Positions 1 to 8,209 of a stretch of DNA of 64,000 nucleotides are shown here, piece by piece; position 1 is the first letter of the stretch; every line of letters starts with the position of its first letter. The position numbers and the translations under genes were made by a program. A model generated the notes under the pieces. It saw nothing but the letters and a program-made list of their open reading frames with translations, made no database searches and was not told the DNA's origin. The stretch spans positions 186,001 to 250,000 of the forward strand of contig NZ_LDZY01000003.1 in the NCBI RefSeq assembly GCF_001029285.1, given 5' to 3'. This DNA is from Desulfosporosinus acididurans (lineage in GTDB: Bacteria; Bacillota; Desulfitobacteriia; Desulfitobacteriales; Desulfitobacteriaceae).

Positions 1-140
1 ATTTCCTTAAAGTACAAAGTCGCCACAATATCGGCAGCTGATAGGCTTCCCCCGGGATGTCCTGCCTTTGCGGGCACCAGCATGGTAATAATGTCTTGGC
101 GAATAAGATTCGCTTTGCGTTTTAAATCAACAATGCTCAA
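1..140 (-). CDS. Transketolase N-terminal subunit, 5' part only
   Basis: The first 46 codons of a gene that runs off the left edge. The translation contains AGHPGGSLSAADIVATLYF, the thiamine-pyrophosphate/substrate region near the N terminus of transketolase and of the split N-terminal subunit. The start is TTG at 140, preceded by GGAGGG about 7 bases upstream; the reading frame begins only about 26 residues before the GHPGG motif, as in the split-subunit form. It lies downstream of prfB on the same strand with a gap of about 80 bases. Transketolase transfers two-carbon units in the non-oxidative pentose phosphate pathway in the cytoplasm. A C-terminal subunit gene would be expected beyond the window; full-length transketolase cannot be excluded. 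Confidence 0.85.
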   Translation of the reverse strand, partial: MSIVDLKRKANLIRQDIITMLVPAKAGHPGGSLSAADIVATLYFKE

Positions 141-218
141 GAGATTCCCTCCTTTAGATCCCTTTTCCGAGTGAGGTTTTTCTTCAATACTCACAACAAG
201 ATTATTTTATCGCTAAAA

Positions 219-1323
219 TTAACGGACTGTTTTTGTTTTTTGCAGGTACGCTGCAATAAAAGAATCAAGTTCACCGTCCATCACGGCAGACACATTTCCT
301 GTTTCAACATTCGTTCGATGGTCCTTCACCATACTGTAGGGATGGAAGACGTAGGAACGAATTTGGCTGCCCCAAGCAATCTCTTGTTGTTCACCTCGTA
401 GTTCCGAGATCTCATTTTCTTGTTCTTTACGTTTTAATTCCAGCAGCTTAGCCTGCAAAACCCTCATGGCAGCAGCTCGATTTTGAATCTGAGAACGTTC
501 ACTTTGGCATTGAACAACAACTCCGGTAGGCAAGTGAGTAATCCGAATGGCCGAATCAGTCTTGTTGACGTGCTGACCGCCCGCTCCGCCTGAGCGGTAA
601 GTGTCTACCCTCAAATCCTCCGGATCAATTGTAATTTCGCTGTCGTCGGCAACTTCCGGAATAACATCAACGGAAGCAAAGGAAGTATGACGACGACCAG
701 AAGCATCAAAGGGGGAGATTCGTACCAGTCGATGGACTCCCTTTTCCGACTTAGCGTATCCATAAGCATTTTCACCGTTAAAAGACAGCGTGGCACTTTT
801 TATACCCGCTTCCTCACCGGGTAAGAAATCCAAAGTTTCGACTTTAAATCCGTGTTGTTCGCCCCATCTGGTATACATCCGACAGAGCATTTGTACCCAG
901 TCCTGGGCCTCGGTGCCCCCTGCACCGGCATGGAGCGTGACAATGGCATTATTCCTGTCATAGGGACCTGATAAAAGAAGTTCCAGTTCCAAGGCTTCAA
1001 ATTTGGTTAACAGTGCTTTAACTCCTTGCTCGACGTCCGGCTCAAGAGTTAGATCATCTTCCTCCATCGCTAACTGCCAAAGAGTTTCCGTTTCTTCCAG
1101 ATCCTTTTTTAACTCCTCATAGAGTTTTACCTTTCCCTGGTGAAACGCTAAGTCTTGCATAATCTTTTGAGCAAGAACAGGATCATCCCATAAATCAGGG
1201 CGATGAAATTCAGTCTCCAGAGCACTTATCTTTTCTATTCTCTGGGCGACGTCAAAGGGAAACCCTCAAATCTGCCAAGCGTGCATTTAAAGTTTCCAGA
1301 TCCTTTTTCCAATCAGAAAGCAC
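219..1323 (-). CDS. prfB: Peptide chain release factor 2, with programmed +1 frameshift
   Basis: RF2 reads UGA and UAA stop codons and hydrolyses peptidyl-tRNA on the ribosome. The long frame (GAC at 1253 to stop at 219, 344 residues) carries the SPF anticodon-mimic motif (ISPFDASGRR) and the catalytic GGQ (SGGAGGQHVNKT). It has no proper start; the N terminus is a 23-codon zero-frame segment starting at GTG 1323 (or TTG 1327-1329), with AAGGG upstream, ending in an in-frame TGA at 1252-1254. Joining the two by a +1 shift gives about 367 residues, the usual RF2 length. Low RF2 makes ribosomes pause at TGA and shift, so the protein controls its own synthesis. It follows secA on the same strand. 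Confidence 0.95.
1251..1266 (-). promoter_or_regulatory. prfB +1 programmed frameshift site
   Basis: On the minus strand the codons read AGG GTT TCC CTT TGA C. The slippery CTT, the in-frame TGA, the following C and an internal Shine-Dalgarno-like AGG three codons before the TGA have the same phase as the E. coli prfB site. The downstream frame continues as GAC GTC GCC with no other start. This is direct sequence evidence plus the known autoregulation of prfB. Confidence 0.93.
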
Positions 1324-1369
1324 TGTCAATTCACCCTTCCAAACCTAATTTTTAATAGTGTAACCTTTT

Positions 1370-1460
1370 CGTTTATCCAATCGTAAGACTCCCACTTCTA
1401 TAAGTGGGAGTGGGTCCCCCGTACTCTTCTCGTTGTTCAGCTTTAGCTGTACGAGTTCAC
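1370..1460 (-). mobile_element. Miniature two-hairpin element, copy A (IS605-like ends)
   Basis: Best complete copy of a family scattered through the window. Read on the minus strand it starts GTGAACTCG, folds a first hairpin with arms CTCGT/ACGAG enclosing AGCT/AGCT, runs through GGGGGACCC, then a second hairpin with arms CTCCCACTT/AAGTGGGAG, and ends TCTTACGATTGGATAAAC. It fills the gap between secA and prfB. Two subterminal hairpins with no gene between them resemble palindrome-ended non-autonomous derivatives of IS200/IS605 transposons; that assignment is inference. Confidence 0.6.
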
Positions 1461-1485
1461 TTTGAGTTCACTTTGAGTTCACTTT
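1453..1485. repeat. Three tandem copies of an 11-bp unit across the secA stop
   Basis: GAGTTCACTTT occurs at 1453-1463, 1464-1474 and 1475-1485, followed by a diverged fourth copy inside the secA coding end (GATTTCGCTTT). The secA TGA (1479-1481) lies in the third copy. The unit equals the tip of the adjacent two-hairpin element, so it may have arisen by duplication of that tip. Confidence 0.85.
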
Positions 1486-3992
1486 GATTTCGCTTTGTCT
1501 TCTGCACCGCAGCATTTCTTATACTTTTTTCCGCTGCCACAAGGACAGAGATCATTCCGACCAATCTGATCCCCCGTATGCACAGGGGCGCTGGGTTCTT
1601 CCTCATAGCGGTTCTCAGTAATGTTTCGAGGCTGCTCTGAAGTTTCTTCCCGAACCTGAGGAGTCACTCGGAGAACATAACGAATAATATCATCTTGAAT
1701 AGAATCGATCATAGCCTGAAACATTTCAAATCCTTCACGACGATATTCAACCAAAGGATCTTTTTGTCCGTAAGCTCGCAGCCCAATTCCTTCCCGCAGC
1801 ATGTCCATAGCGTCAAGATGATCCATCCATTTGCTGTCCACCACTTGCAGCATAACCGCACGTTCAATTTCCCGCATTAGTTCTGAGCCAAATTCTTCTT
1901 CTCGTTTTTGATACAGTTCTTTTGCTTTTTCCAATAAGAATTCTTCGACCTCTTCACTGGAAAGATCGCCTAACTGCTCAGGATCCAAATGGGTCCCCGG
2001 CAAATAGAAGTTTTCTACATAACCAGCCAAGCCTTCCATATCCCATTCTTCAGGGAAAGGACTTTCTCCGCTAAACATAGCAATGCTGTCTTTAACGGTT
2101 TTTTCAAGCATCTCGAGAATATTATCTTTGAGATTTTCGCCCATTAATACAGCACGACGCTGAGCATAAATGACCTCACGTTGTTGATTCATGACATCAT
2201 CATAATCAAGAACGTGTTTCCGAATATCAAAGTTGCGATTCTCAACGCGGCGCTGAGCAGACTCTATGGAGCGGGAAATCATACGAGAAGCAATCGGCAC
2301 GGAATCGTCCATTCCCAATTTATCCATAATCCCCATAATATTTTCCGCACCAAACATCCGCATTAAATCGTCTTCCAGAGAAATAAAAAACTGTGTTGAA
2401 CCCGGGTCTCCCTGACGTCCTGCCCGGCCTCGCAATTGATTATCAATCCGGCGGGATTCATGGCGTTCCGTACCAATAATGTGCAGACCTCCAAGTTCAT
2501 CGACACCCTCGCCAAGGATAATATCGGTTCCACGGCCAGCCATATTCGTCGCGATGGTAACCATGCCGAGCTGCCCTGCTTGGGCAACAATCTCAGCCTC
2601 TTTTTCGTGATACTTGGCGTTGAGGACTTGATGGGGGATTCCCCGCCGCTCTAACATAGCACTAAGATGTTCGGATTTTTCTACAGAAACAGTTCCGACA
2701 AGAACGGGCTGCCCTTTAGCATTTCGTTCAATTATGCTTTCCACAACCGCTAAGAATTTGCCTTTTTCCGTGCGATAAATGACATCAGACTCATCTTTCC
2801 TGATCGCAGGCTTATTGGTAGGAATCTCCACAACATCAAGTTTGTAAATTTTTCGAAACTCCGGTTCCTCGGTCATAGCTGTTCCCGTCATGCCGGAAAG
2901 TTTCTTATACATCCTAAAGTAATTCTGAAAGGTAATTGTCGCTAAGGTTTGTGACTCTTTTTCGACTTTCACGCCTTCTTTGGCCTCAATAGCTTGGTGT
3001 AACCCTTCGCTGTAACGACGGCCAAACATTAACCGCCCGGTAAATTCATCGACTATGATAACTTCACCGTCTTTTACTACGTAATCGCGATCACGTTTAA
3101 AAAGAGTATAAGCTTTTAAGGCCTGATTCACGTGATGGGCTAACTCTGTATGGATATCTTCATAGAGATTTTCCACGCCCAACATGCTCTCTACACGGCT
3201 TACCCCTTGCTCTGTCAAGGTGACGACACGCTCTTTTTCAACGACCTTGTAATCCTCTTCCGGCTTTAACCGGGGAATAACCATAGCAACCCTAAAATAT
3301 AGTTCTGTTGGCTTGTCCGCTTCGCCGGAAATAATTAAAGGGGTCCTGGCTTCATCAATGAGAATTGAGTCCACCTCGTCAACGATGGCATAATTAAGAT
3401 CCCGTTGAACAAGGCTATCCGGACGTGTAACCATATTATCCCGCAAATAGTCAAACCCGAACTCATTGTTCGTCCCATAGGTTATATCTGCAGCATAGCC
3501 GCTGCGACGCTCCTCGTAACTTAAGCCATGAACAATGAGACCCACAGTCAGGCCCAGAAAACGGTGGATTTGGCCCATCCATTCGCTATCGCGGCGAGCT
3601 AAGTAATCATTAACTGTTACTATATGGACACCTTGCCCGGTCAATGCATTCAAATAAGAGGGGAGCGTCGCTACAAGAGTTTTCCCTTCTCCAGTACGCA
3701 TCTCAGCAATTCGGCCATCATGTAAAACCATTCCTCCGATCAGCTGGACGTCATAGTGTCGTTGTCCAATAACCCTGCGACTGGCTTCACGAACAACGGC
3801 AAAAGCTTCCGGCAGTAAACTATCCAAACTTTCCCCTTGATCTAAGCGTTCTTTGAACTCATTAGTCTTTCCTTTCAGTTCTTCATCACTCAGGGCTTGG
3901 ATCTTCGGTTCAAGGCTGTTAATCACATCAACACGTTTTTGATATTTCCTGATTTCCCGGGCATTATCATCAAACAAATTTAAAAGCCCCAT
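1479..3992 (-). CDS. secA: Preprotein translocase ATPase SecA
   Basis: SecA is the cytoplasmic motor that pushes preproteins through the SecYEG channel by ATP hydrolysis. The 837-residue product has Walker A (MRTGEGKT, about 98-105), the DEVD Walker B (205-208), helicase-like motifs ([10 protein letters not shown]) and a C-terminal zinc-binding tail, [13 protein letters not shown], that binds SecB or ribosomes in related proteins. The start chosen is ATG at 3992: AAGGGTGG lies six bases upstream, while the slightly longer frame from GTG at 4001 would overlap that site. hpf lies upstream and prfB downstream, the common Firmicutes order. The stop codon lies in a tandem repeat next to a two-hairpin element. 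Length and motifs are complete. Confidence 0.98.
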   Translation of the reverse strand: MGLLNLFDDNAREIRKYQKRVDVINSLEPKIQALSDEELKGKTNEFKERLDQGESLDSLLPEAFAVVREASRRVIGQRHYDVQLIGGMVLHDGRIAEMRTGEGKTLVATLPSYLNALTGQGVHIVTVNDYLARRDSEWMGQIHRFLGLTVGLIVHGLSYEERRSGYAADITYGTNNEFGFDYLRDNMVTRPDSLVQRDLNYAIVDEVDSILIDEARTPLIISGEADKPTELYFRVAMVIPRLKPEEDYKVVEKERVVTLTEQGVSRVESMLGVENLYEDIHTELAHHVNQALKAYTLFKRDRDYVVKDGEVIIVDEFTGRLMFGRRYSEGLHQAIEAKEGVKVEKESQTLATITFQNYFRMYKKLSGMTGTAMTEEPEFRKIYKLDVVEIPTNKPAIRKDESDVIYRTEKGKFLAVVESIIERNAKGQPVLVGTVSVEKSEHLSAMLERRGIPHQVLNAKYHEKEAEIVAQAGQLGMVTIATNMAGRGTDIILGEGVDELGGLHIIGTERHESRRIDNQLRGRAGRQGDPGSTQFFISLEDDLMRMFGAENIMGIMDKLGMDDSVPIASRMISRSIESAQRRVENRNFDIRKHVLDYDDVMNQQREVIYAQRRAVLMGENLKDNILEMLEKTVKDSIAMFSGESPFPEEWDMEGLAGYVENFYLPGTHLDPEQLGDLSSEEVEEFLLEKAKELYQKREEEFGSELMREIERAVMLQVVDSKWMDHLDAMDMLREGIGLRAYGQKDPLVEYRREGFEMFQAMIDSIQDDIIRYVLRVTPQVREETSEQPRNITENRYEEEPSAPVHTGDQIGRNDLCPCGSGKKYKKCCGAEDKAKSK

Positions 3993-4098
3993 TATATCCA
4001 CCCTTCTTCAATCTTGTGTCTTCATAATTTTAACATTCCAGACAGCCCTCTGCAACTGAAGCAGGCGATTTGTCAATGGGATAATTTTCCTTCACATT

Positions 4099-4122
4099 AA
4101 AAAGGCCCGCGAAAGCGGGCCT
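4099..4122 (-). terminator. Rho-independent terminator after hpf
   Basis: AGGCCCGC/GCGGGCCT stem of eight pairs with a four-base loop, followed on the minus strand by TTTTT, 29 bases beyond the hpf stop. Confidence 0.9.
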
Positions 4123-4150
4123 GCGCTTGAAGTATAATTATTTTGACACT

Positions 4151-4678
4151 TTAAAATTGGGGCTGAAGCAAACCATAGTCTCCATTATTACGCAGATATA
4201 CCACATTCATTTCTTGCGTTTCGGAATTTGTGAATACAAAGAAGGTATGTCCAATGAGGTTCATTTGCATAATAGCCTCCTCGACGGACATGGGTTTCAC
4301 TGGGAATTTCTTATGCCGCACAACTTCCTCACGCGGTTCTTCGACGGTTGAAGCCGGTTGAATATCATGATCTTTCATAACTTTAGAACGCATGCGCTTA
4401 TTAATTCGTGTCCGGTATTTATCAATTTGACGTTCCAGCTTTTCTACAACCATATCGATTGAAGAATACATATCTTCAGTTTCTTCTTCACCGCGTAGAA
4501 TCATTCCATGAATCGGTGCAGTTACCTCAACACGATGGCGATCTCTCTCAACAAGTAATGTTACTTGGACATCCATAAACTCATCCGAAAATTTTTCAAG
4601 TTTTCCTACCCGTTTTGTAACATATTCTTTCAATGCGTCTGTTAGTTCAATATGTTTACCACGAATAATGATATTCAT
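4151..4678 (-). CDS. hpf: Ribosome hibernation promoting factor, long form
   Basis: Long HPF dimerises 70S ribosomes into inactive 100S particles in resting or starved cells. At 175 residues it has the N-terminal S30AE domain (MNIIIRGKHIELTDAL onward to about residue 95), a linker and the C-terminal dimerisation domain (from about VVRHKKFPVKPMSVEEA to the end), so it is the long rather than the short type. ATG at 4678 has AAAGGGGG about eight bases upstream. It lies just before secA, as yvyD/hpf does in B. subtilis, but has its own terminator, so it is probably transcribed separately from secA. A stress or stationary-phase promoter is expected from the family but I did not identify one. Confidence 0.95.
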   Translation of the reverse strand: MNIIIRGKHIELTDALKEYVTKRVGKLEKFSDEFMDVQVTLLVERDRHRVEVTAPIHGMILRGEEETEDMYSSIDMVVEKLERQIDKYRTRINKRMRSKVMKDHDIQPASTVEEPREEVVRHKKFPVKPMSVEEAIMQMNLIGHTFFVFTNSETQEMNVVYLRNNGDYGLLQPQF

Positions 4679-4783
4679 ATTTCAACCCCCTTTATAGCTG
4701 GTATATGTAACATTCCCGATTTCTCGAAAAAATCCTGCTGATTTTAAACTTTCTCCAAGATATTTTTGTTTAAACCTAAAGAG

Positions 4784-4808
4784 AGAATCGTTTTAAAAAA
4801 ACGATTCT
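4784..4808 (-). terminator. AT-rich hairpin downstream of the cold-shock gene
   Basis: Arms AGAATCGTTT/AAACGATTCT (4784-4793 and 4799-4808), 24 bases after the cspA stop. It is a perfect stem, but what follows on the minus strand (CTCTCTTTAGG) is only weakly U-rich, so termination is plausible rather than clear. Confidence 0.5.
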
Positions 4809-4831
4809 TTCCCTGGCAGTCTAAACCCTTC

Positions 4832-5029
4832 TCAGCGAACCATTACATTAGAAGCCTGTTCCCCTCTCGGGCCTTGAACAATATCAAACTCAACATTTTG
4901 GCCTTCCTCGAGAGTACGAAAGCCTTCTCCGACAACCGATTGAAAATGGACAAAGATATCCTGGCCATTTTCCTGCTCGATGAAGCCATAGCCTTTCTGT
5001 TTGTTAAACCATTTGACTTTACCTACCAC
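4832..5029 (-). CDS. cspA: Cold-shock protein, CspA/CspB family
   Basis: A 65-residue single-domain RNA chaperone with the two nucleic-acid-binding motifs RNP1 (KGYGFI) and RNP2 (IFVHF). Such proteins bind single-stranded RNA and keep messages unfolded in the cold or during growth. The start is GTG at 5029, eight bases after AAGGAAGGTG on the minus strand; the protein then begins VGKVKWFN, as in the family. It is a single-gene unit between hpf and the glutamine-type transporter. Which paralogue it is (cspA, B, C or D) cannot be told from the sequence, and the symbol is a family label. Confidence 0.95.
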   Translation of the reverse strand: MVGKVKWFNKQKGYGFIEQENGQDIFVHFQSVVGEGFRTLEEGQNVEFDIVQGPRGEQASNVMVR

Positions 5030-5143
5030 AAAAAATACACCTTCCTTGATTATTATAGCTCAAAGGATAAATCCTTGAACTAATACTTACCTTTAGGAGG
5101 ATAACCAAGTTTGGGGAAGTCTAAACGTCAGCGTGTCGGGGGC

Positions 5144-5231
5144 GCGTGTCAGGGGGACGGTCCTGGTGACACGCGGAGGTTGCGTGTCGCCAGGACCGTC
5201 CCCCTGACACGCCCTGACACGCCCTGACACG
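5144..5231. repeat. Long inverted repeat of the GGGGACGGTCC family plus direct repeats
   Basis: Two 31-base arms (5144-5174 and 5182-5212) are inverted copies of each other with one mismatch and a seven-base loop. Each arm holds GTGTCAGGGGGACGGTCCTG. The right arm runs into three direct copies of CCCTGACACG (5202-5211, 5212-5221, 5222-5231). Related palindromes lie at 43350-43415 and 48049-48074. It is intergenic, between cspA and the transporter operon. Confidence 0.85.
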
Positions 5232-5240
5232 CTGCACAGA

Positions 5241-5275
5241 AAAGCGCGCCTTTAGCTTGTAGCCTCGGCGCGCTT
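5241..5275 (-). terminator. Terminator of the glnHPQ operon
   Basis: Nine-pair stem AAGCGCGCC/GGCGCGCTT (5242-5250 and 5267-5275), 12 bases after the glnQ stop and followed on the minus strand by TTTTC. The opposite strand has A-rich flanks, so it may work both ways. Confidence 0.8.
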
Positions 5276-5286
5276 AAAAAGGTTCT

Positions 5287-6006
5287 TTATAATATCTTAC
5301 TCAAAAATGCCTGTGTTCTGGAATTCTTGGGATTTGAGAACACCTCATCAGGTTCTCCTTCTTCCATGATAATTCCTTCATCCATGAAAATCACTCGGTC
5401 CCCGACTTCACGAGCAAAACCCATCTCATGGGTTACTGCTACCATAGTCATACCTTCTCGAGCCAGGTCTTTCATAACTGCGAGAACTTCTCCAACCATT
5501 TCCGGATCTAAGGCTGATGTTGTCTCGTCAAAGAGCATGACTTTTGGTTTCATGGCCAGTGCCCGGGCTATGGCTATCCGTTGTTGTTGTCCGCCTGAGA
5601 GGTGATCCGGATATTCATGGGCTTTGTCGGAAAGTCCAACTTTGGCCAGAAGCTCCATGGCTATTTTTTCAGCTTCCGCTTTATTCATATTTCTTACGAT
5701 TACCGGAGCCAAGGTTATATTCTGAATAGCCGTCATATGGGGAAACAAATTAAAGCGTTGAAAAACCATTCCAACCTCGCGGCGAATGGCATTAACATTT
5801 ACCTCAGAATTAAGGGGGATGCCGTCAATAATTATTTCACCTTTGGTTGGCTCTTCCAACTTATTGAGGCAGCGCAGGAAAGTGCTTTTCCCAGAGCCGC
5901 TGGGTCCGATTACCACGACGACCTCTTTTTCACGAATATGGCAGTCAATCCCTTTAAGCACTTCCAGCTTCCCATAGGATTTATGCAAATTCTTAACGTA
6001 AATCAT
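5287..6006 (-). CDS. glnQ: Polar amino-acid ABC transporter, ATP-binding protein
   Basis: A 239-residue cytoplasmic ATPase powering uptake of glutamine or another polar amino acid. It has Walker A (GPSGSGKST), the ABC signature LSGGQQQR, Walker B ending [12 protein letters not shown] and the switch histidine (VTHEMGFA). ATG at 6006, with GAGAGGAGG upstream, gives [12 protein letters not shown] and the family length; a longer frame exists but adds an unrelated stretch. The gene overlaps the permease by 14 bases, implying translational coupling. The substrate is inferred from family only: glutamine, glutamate, arginine and cystine systems look alike at this level. Confidence 0.93.
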   Translation of the reverse strand: MIYVKNLHKSYGKLEVLKGIDCHIREKEVVVVIGPSGSGKSTFLRCLNKLEEPTKGEIIIDGIPLNSEVNVNAIRREVGMVFQRFNLFPHMTAIQNITLAPVIVRNMNKAEAEKIAMELLAKVGLSDKAHEYPDHLSGGQQQRIAIARALAMKPKVMLFDETTSALDPEMVGEVLAVMKDLAREGMTMVAVTHEMGFAREVGDRVIFMDEGIIMEEGEPDEVFSNPKNSRTQAFLSKIL

Positions 6007-6670
6007 TTTTGCCCAGCCTCCTCTCCATATACGCAACCCACTGAGAAATTAATTGAGTCATTACTAAATAGTACAATGCGGCTGCAATATACATGGGTAT
6101 CGGTTGGAAGGTTCGCCCGGCAATAATTTTGGAACTGTAAAAAAGCTCCTCAATAGCAATAATCGACAATAAGGAGGAATCTTTCAGTAAAGCAATGAAC
6201 TCATTTCCTAACGGCGGGATAACACGCTTGAAGGCTTGTGGAAGAATAACATGACGCATGGCCTGTGAATGCGTCATACCTAAGGAACGAGCAGCCTCAG
6301 TTTGTCCCCTGTCAATTGATTGAATCCCTGCTCTAAAAATCTCGGCTATATATGCTCCCGAATTAAGCCCCATCGCAGCAATACCCGCAATATATTGATA
6401 GTTGTCAGGAAGCTCCTGCCAATGGAGAAGTTTAGGTATTAAAAAATATACCAAAAAGATTTGGACTAATAAAGGGGTCCCTCGAAAAAAATCAATATAG
6501 GTAATAGCAGCTCCGCGCAAAATTGTTATTTTCGACAACCGTCCTAAGGCCATAATAAGTCCAATCACAACCCCGATGGCCACTGCACCGGCTGTTAATT
6601 CCAGTGTAAGTAGAGCCGCACGATTTAATACAGGGATGCTTTCAATGGCTGCATTCCAGTTCAATCCCAC
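5993..6670 (-). CDS. glnP: Polar amino-acid ABC transporter, permease
   Basis: A 225-residue inner-membrane permease of the His/Glu/Gln/Arg class, with about five hydrophobic segments and the cytoplasmic EAA loop that contacts the ATPase ([20 protein letters not shown]). It forms the channel for the substrate delivered by the lipoprotein encoded upstream. It overlaps glnQ by 14 bases and follows glnH after about 275 bases containing a hairpin. Only one permease gene is present, so the channel is probably a homodimer. Confidence 0.92.
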   Translation of the reverse strand: MGLNWNAAIESIPVLNRAALLTLELTAGAVAIGVVIGLIMALGRLSKITILRGAAITYIDFFRGTPLLVQIFLVYFLIPKLLHWQELPDNYQYIAGIAAMGLNSGAYIAEIFRAGIQSIDRGQTEAARSLGMTHSQAMRHVILPQAFKRVIPPLGNEFIALLKDSSLLSIIAIEELFYSSKIIAGRTFQPIPMYIAAALYYLVMTQLISQWVAYMERRLGKNDLR

Positions 6671-6859
6671 GAAAAATCCTCCTCATTTTCATTTTGTCAG
6701 AACAATCCAATAACAGGTAACAGAAATTTATGATTTCCGTGATCGCTGTCTAAAATTATACCTATTAGCTTAAATTTATACAAGCTAAAATACCCACATA
6801 AACCATGAATACAATTTTATACCACTAAAAATTAATTTTGGATAATTCCTTTAGATGCA

Positions 6860-6890
6860 AAAGAGAAGGCATAGCAGTTACCTTCTCTTT
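6860..6890 (-). terminator. Hairpin between glnH and glnP, likely partial terminator
   Basis: Ten-pair stem AAAGAGAAGG/CCTTCTCTTT (6860-6869 and 6881-6890) just downstream of the glnH stop, followed by TTGCATC on the minus strand after the T-rich arm. Placed between the binding-protein gene and the permease gene, it would reduce read-through and keep the lipoprotein in excess, a usual arrangement in such operons. Confidence 0.7.
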
Positions 6891-6945
6891 TACTAATTAT
6901 TTATTTTTCAAACATGTCTTTCCCGGCATAATCTTTTCCGGAATT

Positions 6946-7746
6946 TTATAGTTTAGGGGCATCTTTTTTGAACCATTTTTTGTAAATTTCGCCGTATGTT
7001 CCATTATCGATCAGCTTTTTCAAGGAAGCATTAACCTTGCTGGCTAATTCTTTATCTCCTTGCTTCATAGCAATTCCATAATACTCAGGATCAACATTTG
7101 CTGGAACCGATTCTATTTGAGCCGTTGGATTTTGGGCTTGGAACCACAGAACAACCGGTGAATCTGCAACAACAGCATCTACCCCGCCATTAAGCAAGTC
7201 GTTTAAAGCGTCTGGAGTGGTATCATATTTTTTGGGGGTAATTCCTTTAGCCTCACAATCAAATTGGCCAGTAGTATTAAGTTGAACCCCGACTCTTTTC
7301 CCTTTTAGATCTTCAAGCGTTTTGAAGTTGGAACCTTTTTTCATGGCAATATACTGCATAGATTTAAAATACTTGTCGCTGAAGGTTACGCTCTTTTCAC
7401 GCGCGGGGGTAATTGTCATTGCAGAAATAACAGCATTGTACTTGCCCGCTTGCAGAGCAGTGATCAAACCATCAAAGGAACACGTTTCAATACTCACTTT
7501 GTATCCAATATCTTTTCCGATAGCTTGAATAAGTTCCATGTCGAATCCCGTTGGTTGTTGTTTATCATCCATAAATTCAAAGGGCGCATAGGTGATATCG
7601 GAACCGACTTTTAGAACCTTCTCGCTGGACGACGATGCTGAAGTTGACGTTGATGAAGAGGCACTTGTGCTTCCGCATCCTGCGAGAGCAAACAAACTGA
7701 GACTAAGTAATCCAGCCAAAATCACACGAAACTTTGGTTTGAACAT
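6946..7746 (-). CDS. glnH: Amino-acid ABC transporter substrate-binding lipoprotein
   Basis: A 266-residue extracellular solute-binding protein of family 3. The signal peptide ends in the lipobox LAGC (cysteine near residue 24), so the mature protein is lipid-anchored outside the membrane; a serine-rich linker follows. The binding domain starts KVGSDITYAPFEFMDD and ends KKWFKKDAPKL. First gene of the glnH-glnP-glnQ unit, with GGGAGGAAAATTTAA before ATG 7746. A strong promoter lies about 90 bases upstream. The closest functional label is glutamine or general polar amino-acid uptake, inferred from family membership. Confidence 0.93.
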   Translation of the reverse strand: MFKPKFRVILAGLLSLSLFALAGCGSTSASSSTSTSASSSSEKVLKVGSDITYAPFEFMDDKQQPTGFDMELIQAIGKDIGYKVSIETCSFDGLITALQAGKYNAVISAMTITPAREKSVTFSDKYFKSMQYIAMKKGSNFKTLEDLKGKRVGVQLNTTGQFDCEAKGITPKKYDTTPDALNDLLNGGVDAVVADSPVVLWFQAQNPTAQIESVPANVDPEYYGIAMKQGDKELASKVNASLKKLIDNGTYGEIYKKWFKKDAPKL

Positions 7747-7832
7747 TTAAATTTTCCTCCCTTTTTACGCACTGTCCTTGAATAAATCCTAAAATAAGGT
7801 ATACATTCAGGCAGCTTATCCTTGTGGTTACA

Positions 7833-7861
7833 ATTATACATATAGATGCATAAATATTCAA
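7833..7861 (-). promoter_or_regulatory. Sigma-A-type promoter of glnHPQ
   Basis: On the minus strand TTGAAT (7856-7861), a 17-base spacer, then TATAAT (7833-7838) preceded by TG. The transcript would start near 7826, about 80 bases before glnH. Confidence 0.75.
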
Positions 7862-8032
7862 TACCTATTTTTTTCCTTCTTTAATTTCCTTTGTTCAAAT
7901 TATTTAACGCTAATACTATTCAATGCAGTTTTAACTCTATTCTTGTGACTGATGAAGTTTTCTTATAAAAAAATATCTACATACCTTCGTAGACATTAAA
8001 AGAATGGCTCTTATTAAGTTATCCCTCGAAAG

Positions 8033-8107
8033 TTACACACAACCAATTGTGGATAATGTGGATAAGTGTCAAAAATGCGCTTTTTCTCCCAGAAAAGTTG
8101 TGGGTAA
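8033..8107. promoter_or_regulatory. DnaA-box cluster
   Basis: Two perfect DnaA boxes in direct tandem, TGTGGATAA at 8048-8056 and 8057-8065 (complement TTATCCACA), a one-mismatch box TGTGGGTAA at 8099-8107, and an opposite-strand TTACACACA at 8033-8041 that differs at one position from TTATNCACA. They lie in a 463-base gap without a convincing gene, between the transporter promoter and the zinc-ribbon gene. No dnaA, dnaN or rpmH is nearby, so this is more likely a DnaA-titration or regulatory cluster than the origin. Confidence 0.65.
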
Positions 8108-8134
8108 CTTTGTCGATGAATATTTCCAGGCAGA

Positions 8135-8174
8135 CAAGAAGAAAAGCATTGGCCGACATAGTCAACCAATGCTT
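8135..8174 (-). terminator. Terminator of the com operon
   Basis: Nine-pair stem AAGCATTGG/CCAATGCTT (8144-8152 and 8166-8174) followed on the minus strand by TTCTTCTTG, 36 bases past the zinc-ribbon gene stop. Confidence 0.8.
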
Positions 8175-8209
8175 GTTAAATCGTAATTAATCAATCTAAA
8201 TGCATCAAA

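Noticed and set aside
8033-8107. DnaA-box cluster as the replication origin
   Set aside because: No dnaA/dnaN, no AT-rich unwinding region beside the boxes, and gene orientation suggests an origin to the right of the window.
8004-8186. 60-codon plus-strand frame through the DnaA-box cluster
   Set aside because: No ribosome-binding site, no recognisable motif, and it overlaps DnaA boxes and a terminator of the opposite strand.
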